DNA of 33,219 nucleotides, taken from contig DASSDH010000191.1 in the NCBI GenBank assembly GCA_035697245.1, forward strand, positions 1 to 33,219, in the 5' to 3' direction. Below the pieces are notes generated by a model. The model did no database searches. It saw only the letters and a list, made by a program, of their open reading frames with translations, and was not told the DNA's origin. The stretch comes from JACVRX01 sp035697245 (GTDB taxonomy: Bacteria; Actinomycetota; Actinomycetes; Jiangellales; Jiangellaceae). Below are positions 31,151 through 33,219 of the stretch, piece by piece. Every line of letters begins with the position of its first letter. Position 1 is the stretch's first letter. The translations under genes and the position numbers were made by a program.

Positions 31151-31193
31151 AAAGGTGGAGGGCGTCGCGGCTCGCCGCGAGCCCTCCACCTTT
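31151..31193. terminator. Strong bidirectional terminator hairpin
   Basis: AAAGGTGGAGGGC (31151-31163) pairs perfectly with GCCCTCCACCTTT (31181-31193). Inside, TCGCGGC and GCCGCGA add seven more pairs around the loop TC, leaving one bulged G. It gives T-rich ends on both strands. It closes the accessory operon and can also stop the leftward secreted-protein gene. Confidence 0.85.
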
Positions 31194-31225
31194 GAGAGCG
31201 TCAACTAAAGGCGGGCGGCTCCCGG

Positions 31226-31618
31226 TTACCGGGGCGGGGTGATCAACGCGGTGACCGTGCCCGCGATGTTGAACTCGTGCCCGGTCTCCGGGTCGATGGA
31301 GGTGAAGTCGATGGTGCAGTTGACCGCGTTCGGGTTAGTTTCCGGACCCTTCTGCGCGGTATCGGTCTCCGACTCTCCGGTCGTCAGATCGGTGAATGTG
31401 AGGTCGAAACTGAACGGAACAACCACTTGATTGCTGGTGGTCACCAAGGCAGGTGTGAAGTCTCCTTGACCCGGGAGGAAGCCGACCACGTACGTGGTGC
31501 CGTCGCAGGTGATGGGGACGGGAAATTCTGCCGAGGACGGCGGATCTGCGGCGGCAGGAACGGTTAGAGCGCCCGTCAACCCGACCGCCAGGGCGGTGCA
31601 TGCGAGCCATCGCTTCAT
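31226..31618 (-). CDS. Secreted protein of unknown function
   Basis: A 130-residue protein. A classic signal peptide (MKRWLACTALAVGLTGALTVPAAA) has a likely cut after Ala24. The mature part is beta-rich, acidic and Thr-rich (FSFDLTFTDLTTGESETDT), with two Cys (ITCDG, NCTIDF) that could form a disulfide. No catalytic motif is seen. GGAGG six bases before the ATG and a good promoter upstream indicate a real gene. A similar fold in unknown actinomycete secreted proteins is possible, but I cannot name a family. Confidence 0.8.
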   Translation of the reverse strand: MKRWLACTALAVGLTGALTVPAAADPPSSAEFPVPITCDGTTYVVGFLPGQGDFTPALVTTSNQVVVPFSFDLTFTDLTTGESETDTAQKGPETNPNAVNCTIDFTSIDPETGHEFNIAGTVTALITPPR

Positions 31619-31682
31619 GGAATTGCCTCCTTCACACAGCGGAGATGGACAAATTCAGCGCGCCAGCCTTCGTGCCACCCAT

Positions 31683-31711
31683 GGTCTACGCCACGGCGTG
31701 AAACACGTCAA
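31683..31711 (-). promoter_or_regulatory. Promoter of the secreted-protein gene
   Basis: On the reverse strand TTGACG (31711-31706) and TAGACC (31688-31683) are 17 bases apart, the best housekeeping-type promoter in the window. The predicted leader is about 58 bases with GGAGG near its end. Confidence 0.6.
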
Positions 31712-32028
31712 GGGTCAAACATGCGTCGCGGAAGTACCAGGTCCCGAGCCACCGCCGCCCGGCTGGTTGCGCCTCCAGGTCGCGGTGCCGGAGTCCCGAG
31801 GTGGCGGGCTGCGCGCCGTCGCGTGGGCCTGCGGCGCTCGGTGCCTGCTAACGATCGCCGCGCGCGTGGCGAACGCCACCTAGACGCGTGCTGGACCCGG
31901 CGTAGCGGCGGCGAACGGCCGACCCGCGGTAGTTCCCGTAGCAACCGGCACGCGGAAGACGACGTAGCGGCTCCAGGCGGTCCGCCTCACTTGCAGTTCA
32001 GATTCCCGCGTGTGAGGATCGCGTGGCT
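31712..32028. other. Gap without a convincing gene
   Basis: Open frames here on both strands are Arg/Pro/Gly-rich shadows of GC-rich sequence. The stretch contains GTGGCG-AA-CGCCAC (31866-31879), a short palindrome, and two copies of CGTAGCGGC (31901, 31963). No clear promoter for the rightward membrane gene was found. Confidence 0.5.
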
Positions 32029-32388
32029 ATGAACGAAGAGCCGGCACAGGCGAGTGCCTCGCCCGATTGGCGCAAGATCCTCGGCTGGGTCGCCTTGGCG
32101 TTCGTCGTGGTCGAGGTCGTCAGCGCGTTCTTCATAGAGTTTCCTGTCGCTGCGATTGTCTTTGCCGCGCTGTTTCTCATCGGCTGGTTCTTGCTCAGAC
32201 GCGGCGGGCTCTCCGGTGTGATTTTCGTGGGCGCCCTCTTGGTAATCGAGCTGGCCGGCATACCGTTCTATGAACGCAAGGACACCGACGACTGGATCGT
32301 GCAAGGCGTGGCCCTCGTGCTGGGCGTGGTTGGGATCGTCGCGGCAGCGGGTGCGCTCTGGCGCAGGCCGCGAGCACCGAGCGCATGA
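32029..32388 (+). CDS. Small four-span membrane protein
   Basis: A 119-residue protein with four hydrophobic helices: ILGWVALAFVVVEVVSAFFI, AAIVFAALFLIGWFLL, VIFVGALLVIELAGIPF and VQGVALVLGVVGIVAAAGAL. The N-terminus is short and acidic and the end is Arg-rich (WRRPRAP), so both ends are predicted in the cytoplasm. Function is unknown. TGAGGA lies nine bases before ATG 32029, which makes that start better than GTG 32023. It stands alone between the secreted-protein gene and the XRE-like gene. Confidence 0.75.
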   Translation: MNEEPAQASASPDWRKILGWVALAFVVVEVVSAFFIEFPVAAIVFAALFLIGWFLLRRGGLSGVIFVGALLVIELAGIPFYERKDTDDWIVQGVALVLGVVGIVAAAGALWRRPRAPSA

Positions 32389-32575
32389 TGAGTTCCGTTC
32401 GTTACTTCGCCGAGGGCGCCTGTTCCCGTTCCAGCCCTCGGGCGCCGTCGCGCGGGACCTAAACTTTCGGACAACTCGGTCAGCTGCCCAGTATCGGGAT
32501 CAACCGGTCCCAACTGGGCGTACGATCGTCGTCGTTGCAGTGATGGAGGAAGCAGGAAGATCAGGAAGGGGGGTG

Positions 32576-32887
32576 ATGATCGAAGTGACCACGAAGAAGG
32601 CATCGGACCTCAAGACCCGTCGGGTCAAGGCTGGCATCACACGGAAGGTCGCAGCCGAGGCGGCTGGGATCAGCCAGTTCAAGCTCGACAAGATCGAGCG
32701 CGGAGTCGACGTCAGCGACGACGTACGGAAGGCCTACGACGCGGGAATGGCCAAGCTGCTCGCGGAGTCCGCCAAGACCCAACCCGGGGCGAAGAAGCAG
32801 GCCGCCAAGAGCACGATGTCGAAGCCGGGCACCCGTACCCACAAGGCCGCCCAGCCCAAGCCGAAGACCGAGGAGTCGGCTGCGTGA
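32576..32887 (+). CDS. XRE-like helix-turn-helix protein with Lys-rich tail
   Basis: A 103-residue basic protein. Residues about 10-60 (LKTRRVKAGITRKVAAEAAGISQFKLDKIERG) fit an XRE helix-turn-helix, though the second helix is atypical. The C-terminal 40 residues are Lys/Ala/Pro-rich and disordered (AKKQAAKSTMSKPGTRTHK), a tail that can coat DNA. AGGAAGGGGGG precedes the ATG; an in-frame ATG at 32543 is possible. TACGAT (32521-32526) is a likely -10. Codon use and size fit an accessory element. DNA binding is inferred. Confidence 0.72.
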   Translation: MIEVTTKKASDLKTRRVKAGITRKVAAEAAGISQFKLDKIERGVDVSDDVRKAYDAGMAKLLAESAKTQPGAKKQAAKSTMSKPGTRTHKAAQPKPKTEESAA

Positions 32888-32905
32888 CCCGAGTCATTTA
32901 AGAGC

Positions 32906-32941
32906 GGCCCCGTCGGGTGCTACGAACACGCCGGCGGGGCC
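32906..32941. terminator. Terminator hairpin after the XRE-like gene
   Basis: GGCCCCGTCGG (32906-32916) pairs with CCGGCGGGGCC (32931-32941), with one G-T pair. The 14-base loop has GTG/CAC at its base. There is no T-run. Confidence 0.6.
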
Positions 32942-32971
32942 TCGGCATCGACCTGTCGGAGGGTCGACACC

Positions 32972-33196
32972 GTGGAGTCAGAGTACGCCGGCCGCTACGT
33001 CGTCCGGCCCGGTCGGCAGCACGCCGAGATCGTCGTCGTCGACCCGGCCGGTCATCACGTGGTCGAGCACGAGCTGCCCATCGACGCCACCGGCAACGCG
33101 GCCTGGGACTGGGCACTGTGGACGTTGGGCTGGCGCAGGACCAGCACGTGGCAACCCGACGAGCTCGGGTTCCGGTGCGCCGTGGAACGAAGTTAG
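32972..33196 (+). CDS. Small unknown protein
   Basis: A 74-residue protein starting with GTG; GGAGGG lies eight bases before it, which fixes the start. The sequence starts ESEYAGRYVVRPGRQHAEIVVVDPAGHHVVEHELP and ends with a Trp-rich part (WDWALWTLGWRRTSTWQ). It appears to be a compact beta strand plus helix fold with no signal, membrane span or Cys pair (one Cys only). The family is not recognised. The stop is 23 bases before the window edge. It is separated from the XRE-like gene by a hairpin. Confidence 0.65.
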   Translation: MESEYAGRYVVRPGRQHAEIVVVDPAGHHVVEHELPIDATGNAAWDWALWTLGWRRTSTWQPDELGFRCAVERS

Positions 33197-33219
33197 TCTC
33201 ATCCGAGCCGACGACATGG

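Noticed and set aside
31901..31971. Two copies of CGTAGCGGC in the gap, with a third at 29121
   Set aside because: Nine-base matches in GC-rich DNA are not rare enough, and they sit at no consistent place relative to genes.
1..33219. tRNA, rRNA, CRISPR arrays, attachment sites and integrase genes
   Set aside because: I looked for T-loop motifs, regularly spaced repeats and recombinase motifs and saw none. The accessory region therefore cannot be tied to a specific integration event.

Overview
The window is high-GC, densely coded DNA from an actinomycete. It carries the Pup-proteasome locus together with the genes that flank it in Mycobacterium tuberculosis and relatives. Counterparts recalled from memory, not searched, are Rv2119 (RecB-family), Rv2118c (TrmI), Mpa/ARC, Dop, Pup, PrcB, PrcA, PafA, PafB, PafC, TatA, TatC, HelY, Rv2091c (membrane protein), Rv2090 (5'-3' exonuclease) and PepE. 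The species cannot be named from the sequence.

Layout. Positions 1-164 hold the start of an ABC transporter ATPase. Positions 165-638 have no convincing gene but contain a perfect actinobacterial LexA-type palindrome. From 639 to 12402 come a two-domain DUF427 protein, a RecB-family nuclease, a site-2 protease with CBS domains, the tRNA m1A58 methyltransferase, the proteasomal ATPase, a Gfo/Idh/MocA oxidoreductase, and dop-pup-prcB-prcA-pafA. This set supplies tagging (PafA), tag (Pup, ending in GGE), tag removal (Dop), unfolding (ARC/Mpa) and degradation (PrcAB). Positions 12494-21744 carry an FKBP lipoprotein, a DUF3866 protein, the WYL regulators PafB and PafC, a tiny membrane protein, TatA, TatC, a diacylglycerol-kinase-like enzyme and the HelY helicase.

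At 21827 a CHAT (caspase-like) domain is joined to a proline-rich linker, membrane segments and a helix-hairpin-helix tail. The tail is knocked out of frame at a run of six G. Next comes a 2249-bp IS630-type element (23681-25929) with 28-bp terminal inverted repeats. It encloses a DDE transposase and also an FAD-dependent oxidoreductase as apparent cargo. It sits in the TA shared by the stop codons of two converging host genes and breaks neither. The syntenic exonuclease and M24 peptidase follow, then a class V aminotransferase.

From about 29040 to the end the content is accessory. There is a cluster of short repeats, a small leftward gene, a tightly overlapping four-gene operon (helix-turn-helix protein, Cys-rich protein, helical protein, zinc ribbon) closed by a strong hairpin, a secreted protein, a small membrane protein, an XRE-like protein and a small unknown gene. 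No integrase, tRNA, rRNA or CRISPR was seen.

Regulation is unusually readable. Many start codons lie 6-8 nt after a TANNNT -10 hexamer, which predicts leaderless mRNAs. The arc and pup promoters share a -10/leader hairpin element. The DUF3866 gene and pafB are driven by mirrored, overlapping promoters.
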